DNA from: Deltaproteobacteria bacterium | GTDB lineage: Bacteria > Desulfobacterota > GWC2-55-46 | NCBI GenBank assembly: GCA_016182655.1 | Contig: JACPGB010000037.1 | Location: forward strand, 1 to 37,997 | Direction of reading: 5' to 3' | DNA: 37,997 nucleotides | Part shown: one piece after another, positions 17,038-24,414 of the stretch | How the letters are laid out: each line of letters starts with the position of its first letter | Numbering within the stretch: position 1 is the first letter of the stretch | The notes under the pieces: model-generated | Database searches by the model: none | What the model saw: the letters and a program-made list of their open reading frames with translations, nothing else | What the model was told of the DNA's origin: nothing | Translations under genes and position numbers: made by a program

Positions 17038-17544
17038 CTACTTATGGCAGGTCCAGCAGTCGCTGCCGTTTTTGACTTCCTTCTTCGAGTGACAGCTCAA
17101 GCACCAGCCCATCTGGAGCGACGATACCTTCTCTATCCTCGCCATCGTAGCGACGTCGCCGTGGCAGTTCTTGCAATCGAGCCCGGCCCTTACGTGCCTC
17201 TTGTGCGGGAAGTAGACGTGGTCCGGGAGGTTGTAGACCTTTACCCACGGGATCGGCTCCTTCTTGTCCCAGTAGGAGGCGACCTTCTGTATCTCCGGGG
17301 AATCGGTCTTTATGATCTGATGACAGCCCATGCACCTCTTCACATTCGGCACGCCCGAGACCCTTGACCTCTCGGCGTAGATGTGACAGTACTGGCACTG
17401 TATCTGGTTGTCGCCGGCGTGTATCTTGTGGCTGAAATTAATGGGCTGAACGGGGGCCCTGTCGGAGAATAACTGATAGTTGACGAAATAACCTATTATA
17501 AAGGCGATTCCACCGACGACGGCGTATAAAATGAGCTTTTTCAT
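17038..17544 (-). CDS. actA: Pentahaem cytochrome c subunit ActA
   Basis: 168 residues with one N-terminal membrane anchor (about 4-24) and five haem-c motifs: CQYCH (50-54), CMGCH (71-75), CKNCH (124-128), CLSCH (148-152) and CWTCH (163-167). Extra histidines in NFSHKIH and YFPHKRH are candidate distal ligands, the cytochrome c7/NrfH-like pattern. ActA is the multihaem subunit of alternative complex III, on the periplasmic face. First gene of the operon; ATG 17544 is preceded only by a weak AAGGG. A promoter about 300 nt upstream implies a long leader. Confidence 0.93.
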   Translation of the reverse strand: MKKLILYAVVGGIAFIIGYFVNYQLFSDRAPVQPINFSHKIHAGDNQIQCQYCHIYAERSRVSGVPNVKRCMGCHQIIKTDSPEIQKVASYWDKKEPIPWVKVYNLPDHVYFPHKRHVRAGLDCKNCHGDVATMARIEKVSSLQMGWCLSCHSKKEVKNGSDCWTCHK

Positions 17545-17850
17545 TTATGAGATAACGCCCTTGCCTTCGTTTTTGTTATTCCATGGAAGCGATTGTTTGT
17601 TGTGCAGGCGGGTGCGACCCTTCCAAAAGCGCTCCACGGCCCTCTAAAGCCGTTTTCACGCCCGCCTTGCCCAAGGAAAGACTCTTTCGCACGCTCCGTA
17701 TATCCGTCTTACACTCAACTGGCGGTTGCAAGGACCGGAACCATGCCGCGGGTGAAAACACACCTTGTTTCCACCGATACTCTCTCAAAAGGACAGCGCA
17801 GAATGCCAGGGATTAGACTATGATTAATATAAAAATTGGAACTCGGTGGA
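17545..17850 (-). other. Long untranslated leader of the act operon
   Basis: About 300 nt between the predicted transcription start and actA. No conserved reading frame, known riboswitch motif or terminator hairpin is recognisable to me; short frames here have no ribosome-binding site and look random. Confidence 0.45.
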
Positions 17851-17853
17851 GGG

Positions 17854-17882
17854 ATATTATACCAGCTACTTTCCCTTGTCAA
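17854..17882 (-). promoter_or_regulatory. Promoter for the act operon
   Basis: Minus strand TTGACA (17882-17877) followed by GGTATAATAT. Either TATAAT (17861-17856) with a 15-nt spacer or TAATAT (17859-17854) with a 17-nt spacer serves as -10. Divergent from the rqcH-like gene. Confidence 0.6.
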
Positions 17883-18005
17883 GCGTTTTTTGGCGTCAAT
17901 CTACGGGCCTCGAATTTGGCATGATTTCGGCTCTTTTTTTCTCGCTGAAACCGCGCGCTACAGAGGTCAGGCAAGGTCTTTTTCACGCGCGCCTTTCGCC
18001 TTGTG

Positions 18006-18014
18006 TGCTATAAT
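18006..18014 (+). promoter_or_regulatory. Extended -10 promoter giving a near-leaderless rqcH mRNA
   Basis: TGC-TATAAT (18006-18014) ends 9 nt before ATG 18024; initiation would be expected about 18021. No good -35 box is seen, as is usual with an extended -10. No Shine-Dalgarno precedes the ATG. Confidence 0.55.
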
Positions 18015-18023
18015 CGGTCTTCG

Positions 18024-19451
18024 ATGGGACCAGACCTGCTTGAGGAAATAACAAGAGAGCTAAATGGATTATTGAAGGACGGCGTGGTATCCAAAATACA
18101 CGAGCCGGACGGGCGGACCCTTGTATTCAAGGTCTTTACGAGGGGAAAGACCGAGGAGCTCGTCATCTCCGCGCACCCGAGGTTCTCAAGGATACACATC
18201 TCATCACGCGAATTTAAAAACCCCGAAGCGCCTCCGAGGTTCGCGGCTTACTTAAGAAGCCGGATACTTAACGCGCGCATGGAAGCCTTCGAGCAGGCAC
18301 AAGGCGAACGGATCGTCCGCATAAGGCTCATCAAGAAAATAGACGGGGAGTGGTCGGCCCTTGTCCTCATAGCCGAGCTTACCGGCAAATCGAGCAATAT
18401 CATTTTATGCGATTCCGAAGGCGTTGTGCTGGACGCGCTCAGGCACTTCGGCCCCGGCTCCGCGCGCGAGGTATACCCCGGCGTAGCTCTCCCTCCCCTC
18501 CCCCCGCCTCCTCCCATGAAGGAAGCGCCGATAGAAAAAAAAGAGGATGAGACCTGGAACGAGGCCGCTGACAGATCCTACTCGGCGCTCCTCGACGAGG
18601 AATGGCTCGCGCTCGAAAAAAACCGGTTGAGGCGCGTAATAACAGAGGCCTGTAAGAAGGCGGAGCGAAAACTCAGAAACCTCAAGGGCGACGAATCCCG
18701 CGCTCTCAATGGCCTTCAATACGAGAGCCTCGGCGAAATACTCCGCTCAAACTACGGGAAGCTCAAGCGCGGGATGAAGGAGATAGAGGCAGACGACTAC
18801 ACGGTCTATCCGCCGGAGAAGGTGCATATTGCGCTCGACGAGAAGCTCGGGCCAAAGGAGAACCTCGATAAGTTTTTCAAACGGGCGAAGAGGGCCAAGA
18901 CCGCCCTTTCCCTTTTGAGGGGCAGGATACCAGAGGTCGAAAAAGAGCTTGAGTACCTGGCCTCACTCATGTATGAATGGGAGTCTATCGAGACGAAGGG
19001 GGACTTATCCGGGCTTAGGGACGAGCTTATGAAGGAAGGATATATAAAGGAGAAGGCAGCCGCCGCGCCCAGGGAAGAGGAGCGGGCCACACCCGTAAGG
19101 AGATACACTTCGACTGAGGGCTTCGAGATACTCTGCGGGAAATCCGGCGCGGGAAACGACCTCATAGTTAAGGAATACGCAAAGGACGAGGACATCTGGT
19201 TTCACGCGGCAAAGATCCCCGGCTCGCATGTGCTCATAAAGACCGCCGGGAGGGCGAAGGAGCTCACCAAAAAGACGATAGAGGAGGCGGCATCTATCTG
19301 CGCCTATTACTCCAAGGCGCGGGAGGCGTCCAAGGTCGAGGTCATATATACCGAGGCCCGACATGTGAAAAAGCCCCGCGGCGCGAAGCCGGGGATGGTG
19401 ACGGTCAGGGAGTATAAATCTATCTTAGTAAGACCAAAGGCGGAAATATAA
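18024..19451 (+). CDS. rqcH: RqcH/NFACT-like ribosome quality-control protein
   Basis: 475 residues from ATG 18024; an in-frame GTG at 18003 lies on top of the TATAAT and is unlikely. The N-terminal NFACT-N domain (about 1-130) opens with the family-like LLEEITRELNGLLKDGVVSKI; a charged coiled-coil region occupies about 180-320; the C-terminal NFACT-R domain (about 370-470) has the characteristic DIWFHAAKIPGSHVLIK. RqcH binds obstructed 50S subunits and recruits tRNA-Ala to add alanine tails. The DR pair needed for tailing in Bacillus RqcH appears here as Glu95-Arg96 (QGERIV). It is shorter than the common 550-570 residues, with a compact middle. It heads a tightly spaced run of five plus-strand genes. 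Confidence 0.85.
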   Translation: MGPDLLEEITRELNGLLKDGVVSKIHEPDGRTLVFKVFTRGKTEELVISAHPRFSRIHISSREFKNPEAPPRFAAYLRSRILNARMEAFEQAQGERIVRIRLIKKIDGEWSALVLIAELTGKSSNIILCDSEGVVLDALRHFGPGSAREVYPGVALPPLPPPPPMKEAPIEKKEDETWNEAADRSYSALLDEEWLALEKNRLRRVITEACKKAERKLRNLKGDESRALNGLQYESLGEILRSNYGKLKRGMKEIEADDYTVYPPEKVHIALDEKLGPKENLDKFFKRAKRAKTALSLLRGRIPEVEKELEYLASLMYEWESIETKGDLSGLRDELMKEGYIKEKAAAAPREEERATPVRRYTSTEGFEILCGKSGAGNDLIVKEYAKDEDIWFHAAKIPGSHVLIKTAGRAKELTKKTIEEAASICAYYSKAREASKVEVIYTEARHVKKPRGAKPGMVTVREYKSILVRPKAEI

Positions 19452-19458
19452 CAGAAGC

Positions 19459-19791
19459 ATGATCCTCGGTATACTGATAATAATCCTCCTCGGCGCGGCC
19501 TTAAGCCTGCCGCCGCTATTCGTCTACTTCGATATCAAGGCAAGGCGCGGGCCCCTCGACCACCTCTTCCTCCGCGGCCTCTTCGGCGGGCTCATTATGT
19601 GGCTCTCAATCGCCTGCGTCCTCCTTATAGACGGCCAATACGGGGCCTTCGGGATACTCCACGGCGAGGGCGGCGTCATCTTCCTCATGCTCTACCCGTT
19701 CTCCTTGATAGGCTTCCTCTCAAGCGGGGTCTTCCTTGCCTGGCTGTACCGTGGAAGAGGCGCGCCGCTACTCTTCAAGGTGCGCGGATGA
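19459..19791 (+). CDS. Small membrane protein of unknown function
   Basis: 110 residues with three hydrophobic segments (about 2-24, 42-58 and 70-96) and a charged loop DIKARRGPLDH after the first. I do not recognise the family. It starts 7 nt after the rqcH-like gene and its stop overlaps the next start (ATGA at 19788), so it is surely in the same transcript. The first methionine lies in ACAGAAGCATG without a strong ribosome-binding site, so it may depend on translation from upstream. Composition matches its neighbours; no sign of foreign origin. Confidence 0.7.
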   Translation: MILGILIIILLGAALSLPPLFVYFDIKARRGPLDHLFLRGLFGGLIMWLSIACVLLIDGQYGAFGILHGEGGVIFLMLYPFSLIGFLSSGVFLAWLYRGRGAPLLFKVRG

Positions 19792-20762
19792 AGAGGAACA
19801 TGCTCATAATGGCGGTCACCTTCGTCCTCGCCGGCGCCGTCATCTATATAAAATCGACGATACACCCTCCGGAGCCCGAGCCGGCATTCACGCAGGGCGA
19901 AAGCCTCGTCTTCGGATTCCCAACATCGAAAACCGGCGGCGGCATATTCATAGAGAACACCGTCAAAGAGGGGTTGAGGCACGATGGCCTCCCCGGCGAC
20001 CAGGCGCGCGCGCATTATAAGAAAACGGGCAACAAGATACCCGAAGGCGGGAAGGCCTTCCGGATAGACTACGAGAGCCTCAAGGACCTGATCGAAAACA
20101 CGCCAGACGACGGCTACACAGCGGCAGGCGGCTTCAGGCTCATCGACCTCAAGACCGAAGGGTTCTATTACAACACCGACGACGCCTGCGGGGACGACCA
20201 TGTCACGGTAAAGCTCGTCACCGACGAATCCGCTACAGGGTTTACTGAAGACATCGTCCTTATAAAGAAGCCCCACCCGAAGCTCGACGGCTTCGAAACA
20301 CTCGTCTATGAAAAGAGGGAAGTCTCCCCTGAATTGAAGGACAAGGCCCAGGCTTTTTTAAACGAGAGTCTCGAACGATTTAAGGCGGGATCAGCCGAGT
20401 TCAAACGCCGCCTCGACAGCGGGGTCGTCTACAAAGGGCCTCAACTGAACCTGTACGGGCCGAAGCGAGGCGCGGGGCCGGCCTTCCTTTCGGTAGAATG
20501 GACGAGCGAGGCAGGCGAGTCCTCTTGTTGCGTCTCGGGTGTCTTTGTTGTAAAAGACGATGGTCCTGGTTTTGATGAGTTCCTGGACCTCCGTGCCGGG
20601 TCCGGCCTTAAAGAGGTGACAAACCTCTTCAGGCTCTCGGGCAGAGAGTTCGTCTTCACGACAGAGTGGTTCTGGGAGTCCTCAACGAGCGCCATATACG
20701 AATACACGGACAAAGCCCCTGCAAGGCTCTATCTGCAGTCGAGGCCTCGTGGAGGTTGCTGA
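19788..20762 (+). CDS. Membrane-anchored or secreted protein of unknown function
   Basis: 324 residues from ATG 19788, which overlaps the preceding stop by 4 bp; the frame stays open further upstream but only as a shadow of the membrane gene. The N-terminus (MKRNMLIMAVTFVLAGAVIYI) is a single signal/anchor helix, so the rest is probably periplasmic. The body is soluble and acidic-basic mixed, with five cysteines including an adjacent pair (SSCCVSG) and a C-terminal Cys, and a WFWESSTSAIYEY stretch. No known domain is recognised. It precedes the radical SAM gene by 14 nt. Confidence 0.7.
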   Translation: MKRNMLIMAVTFVLAGAVIYIKSTIHPPEPEPAFTQGESLVFGFPTSKTGGGIFIENTVKEGLRHDGLPGDQARAHYKKTGNKIPEGGKAFRIDYESLKDLIENTPDDGYTAAGGFRLIDLKTEGFYYNTDDACGDDHVTVKLVTDESATGFTEDIVLIKKPHPKLDGFETLVYEKREVSPELKDKAQAFLNESLERFKAGSAEFKRRLDSGVVYKGPQLNLYGPKRGAGPAFLSVEWTSEAGESSCCVSGVFVVKDDGPGFDEFLDLRAGSGLKEVTNLFRLSGREFVFTTEWFWESSTSAIYEYTDKAPARLYLQSRPRGGC

Positions 20763-20776
20763 CGCCGACGCATAAA

Positions 20777-21658
20777 ATGAACAAACCCTACATCACGCTC
20801 TCCGACTTCCTTAAACGCAAGTTCGGTGAAAAGGTCTTCAAGGTCTCTCTCGATGCAGGTTTCACCTGCCCGAACAGGGACGGGAAAAAAGGCACGGGCG
20901 GTTGCATATACTGCAACTCCGAGACCCTCCTCCCCTTGAGCCACACCGGGGAAGACATAAAAGGCCAACTCCTCTCGGGCATGGAGAAGGTAAGGAAACG
21001 CCACAACGCGAACAAGTTCATCGCCTACTTCCAGATAAACTCTAACACCTACGCGCCCATCGATTACCTCAAAAAGGTCTTTCGCGAGGCGCTCCTCCCG
21101 GACATCATCGCCATCGCCGTCTCCACAAGGCCCGACTGCGTCCCCGACGAAGTCCTCGACCTGCTCAAAGAATTAAAAAAAGAACGCTTCCTCTGGCTCG
21201 AGCTCGGTTTGCAGTCCGCGAACGACTCTACCCTTGCCTTTGTCAACAGGGGGCATACCGCCGCCGAGTTAAAAGACGCCGTGGAGCGGGCGCGCCTTCG
21301 CGGTATCGACGTCTGCGCCCATGTCATAGTAGGACTGCCTGATGAAACGCGCGACGATATGCTCAAAACGGCCAGGTTCCTCTCCGACTGCCGCGTCTGG
21401 GGCGTAAAATTCCACCAACTCCAGGTGCTCAAAGACACGCCGCTCCTCAAGCTATACGAAGAGGGAAAGGTCAAGACCCTCTCGCTCGACGAGTACGCAG
21501 CGATCGTGGCAGAGTCGCTCACGATACTCCCGCCCTCTACCATCATACACCGCCTCTCCGGGGACGCGCCGCTTAAATACCTCGTCGCGCCCAGATGGGG
21601 CGCGAACAAATTCATCGTGGCCGAACGGATAGAGGAGCTCCTCAAACTCCGCAATTGA
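20777..21658 (+). CDS. Radical SAM protein, YhcC/TIGR01212 family
   Basis: 293 residues from ATG 20777 (the frame is open further upstream inside the previous gene). The cysteine motif is the unusual long form C-x11-C-x2-C in FTCPNRDGKKGTGGCIYCN near residues 29-43, characteristic of the YhcC family rather than the common CxxxCxxC. Downstream are FQINSNTYAPIDYLKKVF, SVSTRPDC-like AVSTRPDCVPDEVLDLL and LELGLQS...NRGHT, typical of this group, a radical-SAM fold with unproven substrate. YhcC has been linked to heterocycle or RNA/redox roles only indirectly. It shares the operon with the RqcH-like gene; whether that is functional is unknown. Confidence 0.88.
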   Translation: MNKPYITLSDFLKRKFGEKVFKVSLDAGFTCPNRDGKKGTGGCIYCNSETLLPLSHTGEDIKGQLLSGMEKVRKRHNANKFIAYFQINSNTYAPIDYLKKVFREALLPDIIAIAVSTRPDCVPDEVLDLLKELKKERFLWLELGLQSANDSTLAFVNRGHTAAELKDAVERARLRGIDVCAHVIVGLPDETRDDMLKTARFLSDCRVWGVKFHQLQVLKDTPLLKLYEEGKVKTLSLDEYAAIVAESLTILPPSTIIHRLSGDAPLKYLVAPRWGANKFIVAERIEELLKLRN

Positions 21659-21689
21659 GGCGGACTCCGAAAAGGTGTAAAATCATTAC

Positions 21690-21929
21690 ATGGCTACACC
21701 CGAAGAGATAAAGACAGAGGACAAGAAACTGCGTCTCCTCAGAAGGATGGTCGACCTCACCATGTCCATCATAATAGAGACGGACATGACCCTCGAAGAG
21801 GCCTCCCGCCACGCCGCCGGGGTGCGCGAATTGGCTCTGCGCCTCTTCCCCGGAAAAGGAGACGTCTTCGACCTCGTCTACGGACCGAGGTTCAAAAGAC
21901 TCCTTAGAGACAAATACATGCTGAGCTGA
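21690..21929 (+). CDS. Small conserved-looking protein of unknown function
   Basis: 79 residues, mostly helical, with no membrane segment: an N-terminal KLRLLRRMVDLTMSIIIETDMTLEEASRHAAGVRELALRLFP and a C-terminal VFDLVYGPRFKRLLRDKY. The regular pattern of hydrophobic and charged residues and the codon usage resemble real genes here. I do not know a function. It follows the radical SAM gene by 31 nt and ends directly at repeat array B, whose first hairpin touches the stop codon. Confidence 0.65.
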   Translation: MATPEEIKTEDKKLRLLRRMVDLTMSIIIETDMTLEEASRHAAGVRELALRLFPGKGDVFDLVYGPRFKRLLRDKYMLS

Positions 21930-22165
21930 GTCCTTGCCGGACGGGCAAAGTTGTAAAAATCGGCGGGTGATTAAATCTGACTCCAAGACTCGATTCGAGC
22001 ACTGGCCCTGCGCCAAGCAGTCCTTGCCGGACGGGCAAAGTTGTAAAAATCGGCGGGTGATTAAATCTACTCCAAGACTCGATTCGAGCACTGGCCCTGC
22101 GCCAAGCAGTCCTTGCCGGACGGGCAAAGTTGTAAAAATCGGCGGGTGATTTAATTCTGTCTCCA
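21930..22165 (-). repeat. Tandem array B: two-hairpin units in reverse orientation, 90-bp period
   Basis: Three units at 21931-22020 (90 bp), 22021-22109 (89 bp) and 22110-about 22165 (decayed 3' part). On the plus strand each has GTCC-TTGCC-GGAC (first at 21930-21942) and the first two have CTGC-GCCAA-GCAG (first at 22008-22020); the middle is 54 nt and unrelated to that of array A. Short frames across it are artefacts of the repeats. Confidence 0.88.
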
Positions 22166-22190
22166 AGGCTTGTTCGATGCCCTGTCATTT

Positions 22191-22284
22191 TCTTCCCCCT
22201 TTTCTAAAGGGGGACTGAGGGGGATTATAAAACGCTGTTTTAAGTTAATCTCCCCAAACCCCTCTTTAGAAAAGAGGGGTTTTT
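22191..22284. repeat. Inverted-ended miniature repeat with terminator-like right arm
   Basis: Two facing copies of a C4-5/TTTTCTAAA/G4-5 box: CCCCCTTTTCTAAAGGGGG at 22195-22213 and the reverse form at 22257-22281, each next to a second G- or C-run and GATT/AATC. They flank an AAAAC-GCT-GTTTT (around 22230-22240) centre. The right arm alone forms an 11-bp stem with an AGA loop followed by Ts (22280-22284). Boxes of this kind are common miniature repeats in many genomes. Confidence 0.6.
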
Positions 22285-22309
22285 CGATTACAAACCCTTA
22301 GGAGGTATC

Positions 22310-23380
22310 ATGGCAGACCCGCGCGTAAAAAAGCTTGCTTCGATCCTTGTAAACCACTCCATTTCCGTAAAAAAGGGCGACACTGTAATGATAAGCGCCT
22401 CTTCCGAGCTGGCGAAACCCCTGGTGCTCGAGGTCTACAGGGAGGTGTTGGAGGCAGGCGGGAACCCCTTTACCTCTATCGCGTTTGAGGAGACGACGAA
22501 CCTCTTTTTCGACTACGCATCCAAGGACCAGATACGGAACTTTCCTAAGGTGAGGATGTTCGAGGCGAAGAACATCGACTGTTTCGTCACCATCCGGGCG
22601 TCTGCCAACAAGAAGGCGCTCTCGAATGTAGATTCCTCGAAGATAGCCGAGAGGTCGAAGGTCATAAAGCCGATAAGCGAGGAGATAGTAAACAGAAAGA
22701 GATGGATACTCACCAACTTCCCGACGAACGGGCTTGCGCAGGAGGCGGACATGTCTCTTGCCGAGTACGAGGACTTCCTCTACAACGCCACCAACATCGA
22801 CTGGAACAAGGTAAAGCAGAAGGAGATGAAGCTCAAAGCCGCGCTCGACAAGGCGAGTGAAGTGCGGATAGTCGGCAAGGACACCGATTTGAAGCTCTCC
22901 ATAAAGGGGAGGAAGGCGATACCCTGTTACGGAGTGAGGAACATGCCCGACGGCGAGGTCTTTCTCTCCCCGGTCGAGGACTCGGTCGAGGGCTATGTCT
23001 ATTACGAGATGCCTGCGATATACCAGGGCCGGGAAGTAACGGGCATAAGGCTCAAGTTCAGCAAGGGCAAGGTCGTGGAGGCCCGGGCCGACAAGAACCA
23101 GGACTTCCTTATCGCCATGCTCGATACCGACAAGGGGGCGCGGTTCCTGGGCGAATTGGGTGTCGGCGTAAACTACGGGATACAGAAGTTCACGAAGGAC
23201 ATATTGTTCGACGAAAAGATCGGCGGCACCGTCCACCTCGCAGTGGGCAGGTCCTACGAGCAGGCCGGAGGTAAGAACGCCTCTGCCATCCACTGGGACA
23301 TGATAAAGGACCTGCGGCAGGGCGGGGCGCTCTACCTGGATGGAAAGGCGGTACAGAAGGACGGGAAGTTCCTGATATAA
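22310..23380 (+). CDS. M29-family aminopeptidase (thermophilic metalloprotease family)
   Basis: 356 residues, close to the usual 360-410 of AmpS/aminopeptidase T enzymes, cytoplasmic, binding two metal ions. Family-typical parts: KKGDTVMISASSELAKPLVLEVYREVLEAGGNP near the N-terminus, metal-ligand regions NMPDGEVFLSP (about 219-229), ARFLGELGVGVN, GTVHLAVGRSY and SAIHWDMIKDL, which supply Glu, Glu, His, His and Asp ligands as known for the family. It removes N-terminal residues from peptides. Start ATG 22310 has AGGAGG (22300-22305). A terminator-like hairpin ends only 16 nt before that ribosome-binding site, which is odd for a gene without an intervening promoter. Confidence 0.9.
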   Translation: MADPRVKKLASILVNHSISVKKGDTVMISASSELAKPLVLEVYREVLEAGGNPFTSIAFEETTNLFFDYASKDQIRNFPKVRMFEAKNIDCFVTIRASANKKALSNVDSSKIAERSKVIKPISEEIVNRKRWILTNFPTNGLAQEADMSLAEYEDFLYNATNIDWNKVKQKEMKLKAALDKASEVRIVGKDTDLKLSIKGRKAIPCYGVRNMPDGEVFLSPVEDSVEGYVYYEMPAIYQGREVTGIRLKFSKGKVVEARADKNQDFLIAMLDTDKGARFLGELGVGVNYGIQKFTKDILFDEKIGGTVHLAVGRSYEQAGGKNASAIHWDMIKDLRQGGALYLDGKAVQKDGKFLI

Positions 23381-23391
23381 AATAAATCAGT

Positions 23392-23607
23392 AAGCTACGT
23401 GGTATCATCTAATACCTCCCCTCCCTCGACGGGAGGGGATTGAGGGGAGGGTGACTGCTCGGCGCAGGGCCGAAGTTGGCACGGCTCCGGGTAAATCGAT
23501 TCTCCAGCAGTTAGATACCGGATTGCCCGCCCGGCCAGGGCTTCACCCCCACCCCTCCTCCCCCGTCAAGGGGGAGGAGATTTAAAATCGCGGCAACGTG
23601 GGTATTA
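23392..23607 (+). repeat. Composite repeat containing two-hairpin element copy C
   Basis: Left end motif AAGCTACGTGGTATC (23392-23406), C-rich/G-rich hairpin box (about 23413-23453), left hairpin CTGC-TCGGC-GCAG (23455-23467), a 51-nt private middle (23472-23522), right hairpin GCCC-GGCCA-GGGC (23529-23541), a 10-bp hairpin with GTCAA loop (23555-23579), and a right end GCGGCAACGTGGGTATTAG (about 23590-23608). This is the most complete single composite copy in the window. Confidence 0.85.
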
Positions 23608-23626
23608 GACCTGAGAATAAACCGTC

Positions 23627-23661
23627 CGCCTGAGGGGCTCTTAGCCTTCTCAGGCGTTTTT
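23627..23661 (+). terminator. Terminator after the M29 aminopeptidase gene
   Basis: CGCCTGAG (23627-23634) pairs with CTCAGGCG (23649-23656), with inner pairing GCT/AGC, followed by five Ts (23657-23661). Composite repeat C lies between the gene and this terminator, so it would be transcribed. Confidence 0.75.
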
Positions 23662-23713
23662 GTCTCAAAAACCAAACCAGCCTCTTACCCCGCCCCTCCT
23701 GCTCCAAAAACCC

Positions 23714-23742
23714 TTGACACACTTTTCAGCAGAAGATATTAT
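23714..23742 (+). promoter_or_regulatory. Consensus promoter for gmhA operon
   Basis: TTGACA (23714-23719), 17-nt spacer, TATTAT (23737-23742). Expected start near 23749, a leader of about 73 nt. Confidence 0.7.
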
Positions 23743-23821
23743 CGATTGCGGGTTTTAAAGGCCTCCTGGGAACCGCTCAACGCCTCAAAATAAAAGAAAA
23801 ATCCCGAGGGGGGTAGCGAGG

Positions 23822-24406
23822 ATGGAGATGGAGAAGATAGTAGAGAAGTCCTTCAGGGACTCCGTGAAGGCTAAGGAGCGTTTCTTCACGAAAAAGAACA
23901 TGGCGCTCGTGGTAGAGGCCGCGGAGGCGGTAGTCGCCTCTTTCAAGTCCGGCGGAAAGCTCATGCTCATCGGAAACGGCGGCTCTGCCGCGGATTCCCA
24001 GCACATAGCCGCGGAGTTCGTAAACAGGTTCGAGATAGAGAGGCCGCCTTTGCCCGCGCTCGCGCTTACGACAGACACCTCAGACCTCACCTCCATCGGC
24101 AACGACTACTCGTTCGACCAGGTATTCTCAAAGCAGATACGGGCGCTCGGAAAAGGGAACGACGTACTCCTCGCGATTTCCACGAGCGGCAACTCGGCAA
24201 ACGTATTGAAGGGGATCGAAGCCGCAAAGGCCATGAAGATAAAGACGATCGCCCTTACCGGCAAGGACGGCGGCAAGATGGCGGACAAGGCGGACATACT
24301 CCTTAATGTGGACTCCAAGACTACCGCGAGGATACAGGAGACGCACATCACGATCTGCCACATAATCTGCGAGCTTGTCGACCACATGCTCTTCCAGAAG
24401 GTTTAG
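23822..24406 (+). CDS. gmhA: Phosphoheptose isomerase GmhA (SIS domain)
   Basis: 194-residue SIS-domain enzyme that converts sedoheptulose 7-phosphate to D-glycero-D-manno-heptose 7-phosphate, the first step of ADP-heptose synthesis for the lipopolysaccharide core; cytoplasmic. The hallmark IGNGGSAADSQHIAAEFVNRF lies near 59-79 and the phosphate-binding ISTSGNSANV near 119-128; the late QETHITICHIICELVDHMLF supplies the conserved active-site His. Two closely spaced ATGs (23822 and 23828) are possible starts; GCGAGG just precedes the first. It has its own promoter and is followed 8 nt later by the next gene. It suggests an outer membrane with heptose-containing LPS. Confidence 0.95.
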   Translation: MEMEKIVEKSFRDSVKAKERFFTKKNMALVVEAAEAVVASFKSGGKLMLIGNGGSAADSQHIAAEFVNRFEIERPPLPALALTTDTSDLTSIGNDYSFDQVFSKQIRALGKGNDVLLAISTSGNSANVLKGIEAAKAMKIKTIALTGKDGGKMADKADILLNVDSKTTARIQETHITICHIICELVDHMLFQKV

Positions 24407-24414
24407 TTCAAGAG

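Noticed and set aside
17576..17823. Short frames of 70-77 residues in the act leader
   Set aside because: Frames overlap each other on both strands, lack ribosome-binding sites and show no recognisable pattern.
21642..22188. Minus-strand frames with 30-residue repeats over array B
   Set aside because: Same artefact; they also run into the opposite-strand radical SAM and 79-residue genes.
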